A DNA stretch of 64,000 nucleotides from Burkholderia cenocepacia. GTDB taxonomy: Bacteria > Pseudomonadota > Gammaproteobacteria > Burkholderiales > Burkholderiaceae. The DNA is taken from assembly GCF_014211915.1 (NCBI RefSeq), contig NZ_CP060039.1, forward strand, positions 3,410,001 to 3,474,000. The letters run 5' to 3'. The notes under the pieces were generated by a model. It ran no database searches. It saw nothing but the letters and a program-made list of their open reading frames with translations, and was not told the origin of the DNA. Position numbers and translations under genes: made by a program. Positions 63,698-64,000 of this stretch are shown here, piece by piece. How positions within the stretch are numbered: position 1 is the first letter of the stretch; each line of letters begins with the position of its first letter.

Positions 63698-64000
63698 TCA
63701 GTGCGCGTGCGGCACGCTGCGGCGTTTCCTGAGCGCATAACCGATCGCGACGACGAACAGGGCGCCGACGATGCTCGCGCCGTAGACCACTTCCGGCGCA
63801 TCGAGCACCGGCCAGCGGTCGCCGACCGGGTCGTTCACGATCAAGCCGCCCGCGATCCAGCCGAGCAGCCCGGCGCCGAATGCCACGACGACCGGGAAAC
63901 GGTCGAGCAGCTTCAGCACCAGCGTGCTGCCCCACACGATGATCGGCACGCTGACGATGAGCCCGAAGATCACGAGCGCGATCCGGTGCGACGGATCGGC
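63698..64000 (-). CDS. TerC family integral membrane protein (C-terminal part; start outside the window)
   Basis: This is the last 100 residues of a membrane protein of the TerC/YjbE type, in frame to the window end. Visible are ADPSHRIALVIFGLIVSVPI, the helix VVAFGAGLLGWIAGGLIVND and the last helix VVYGASIVGALFVVAIGYALRKRR. This group includes manganese and metal homeostasis exporters. The conserved N-terminal half is not in the window. Confidence 0.8.
   Translation of the reverse strand, partial: ADPSHRIALVIFGLIVSVPIIVWGSTLVLKLLDRFPVVVAFGAGLLGWIAGGLIVNDPVGDRWPVLDAPEVVYGASIVGALFVVAIGYALRKRRSVPHAH

Noticed and set aside
1..64000. tRNA, rRNA, CRISPR, IS elements
   Set aside because: No cloverleaf, ribosomal sequence, spaced repeat array or transposase was recognised by reading both strands; a tool-based scan was not possible.

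Overview
The window looks like chromosome 1 of a Burkholderia, most likely the Burkholderia cepacia complex. GC content is very high, codon use is GC-rich, and the gene families are typical: a BpeAB-OprB type RND pump with its TetR regulator, an HtrA protease behind a QseBC/PmrAB-like two-component system, a purCEK-sua5 run next to fbaA-pyk-pgk, a VgrG island, and PilA with a PglL-type oligosaccharyltransferase. The species call is inference from gene content, since no search was run.

Layout. 1-6.1 kb (minus): a polyol operon of short-chain dehydrogenase, PfkB kinase, GatZ-like protein, periplasmic binding protein and two ABC permeases, the last cut by the window edge. 6.4-9.5 kb (plus): zur-znuACB zinc uptake. 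9.6-13.3 kb (minus): fghA-adhC formaldehyde detoxification and xylB. 13.7-15.1 kb (plus): an NCS2 purine permease behind a structured leader that may be a xanthine (NMT1) riboswitch. 15.3-22.4 kb: bpeA-bpeB-oprB (minus) with bpeR divergent and an AcrR-type operator between them. 22.4-25.4 kb: a cysteine hydrolase and GlxA-type regulator pair, a CoxG-like protein and a DUF427 protein. 25.5-29.7 kb (minus): response regulator, sensor kinase, HtrA and a small secreted protein, with four PmrA-like half-sites in front of htrA. 29.85-33.9 kb (plus): dacB, a sterol desaturase family protein and a GDSL lipase. 34-42.2 kb (minus): sua5, purK, purE, purC, fbaA, pyk, pgk. 42.5-43.6 kb: azlD and a frameshifted azlC. 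43.8-48.4 kb (plus): ilvE, a zinc-finger protein, waaF, an NTF2-like protein, yheT and a hypothetical protein. 48.4-50.9 kb: an M48 protease and moaC. 61-64 kb (minus): pglL, pilA and a TerC family protein.

The accessory highlight is at 50.97-60.2 kb, a VgrG-linked type VI secretion island: vgrG with a C-terminal extension, an unrecognised putative effector, and membrane-anchored Asp-box (BNR) proteins that are probable immunity factors. A 1,793 bp unit (end of vgrG, whole effector gene, start of the immunity gene) is present twice in direct tandem. The effector is therefore duplicated, and an in-frame chimera joins the anchor of the immunity protein to the tail of VgrG. A diverged second immunity-like gene and a secreted protein of unknown function follow in overlapping frames.

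No tRNA, rRNA, CRISPR array, insertion sequence or replication origin was recognised.
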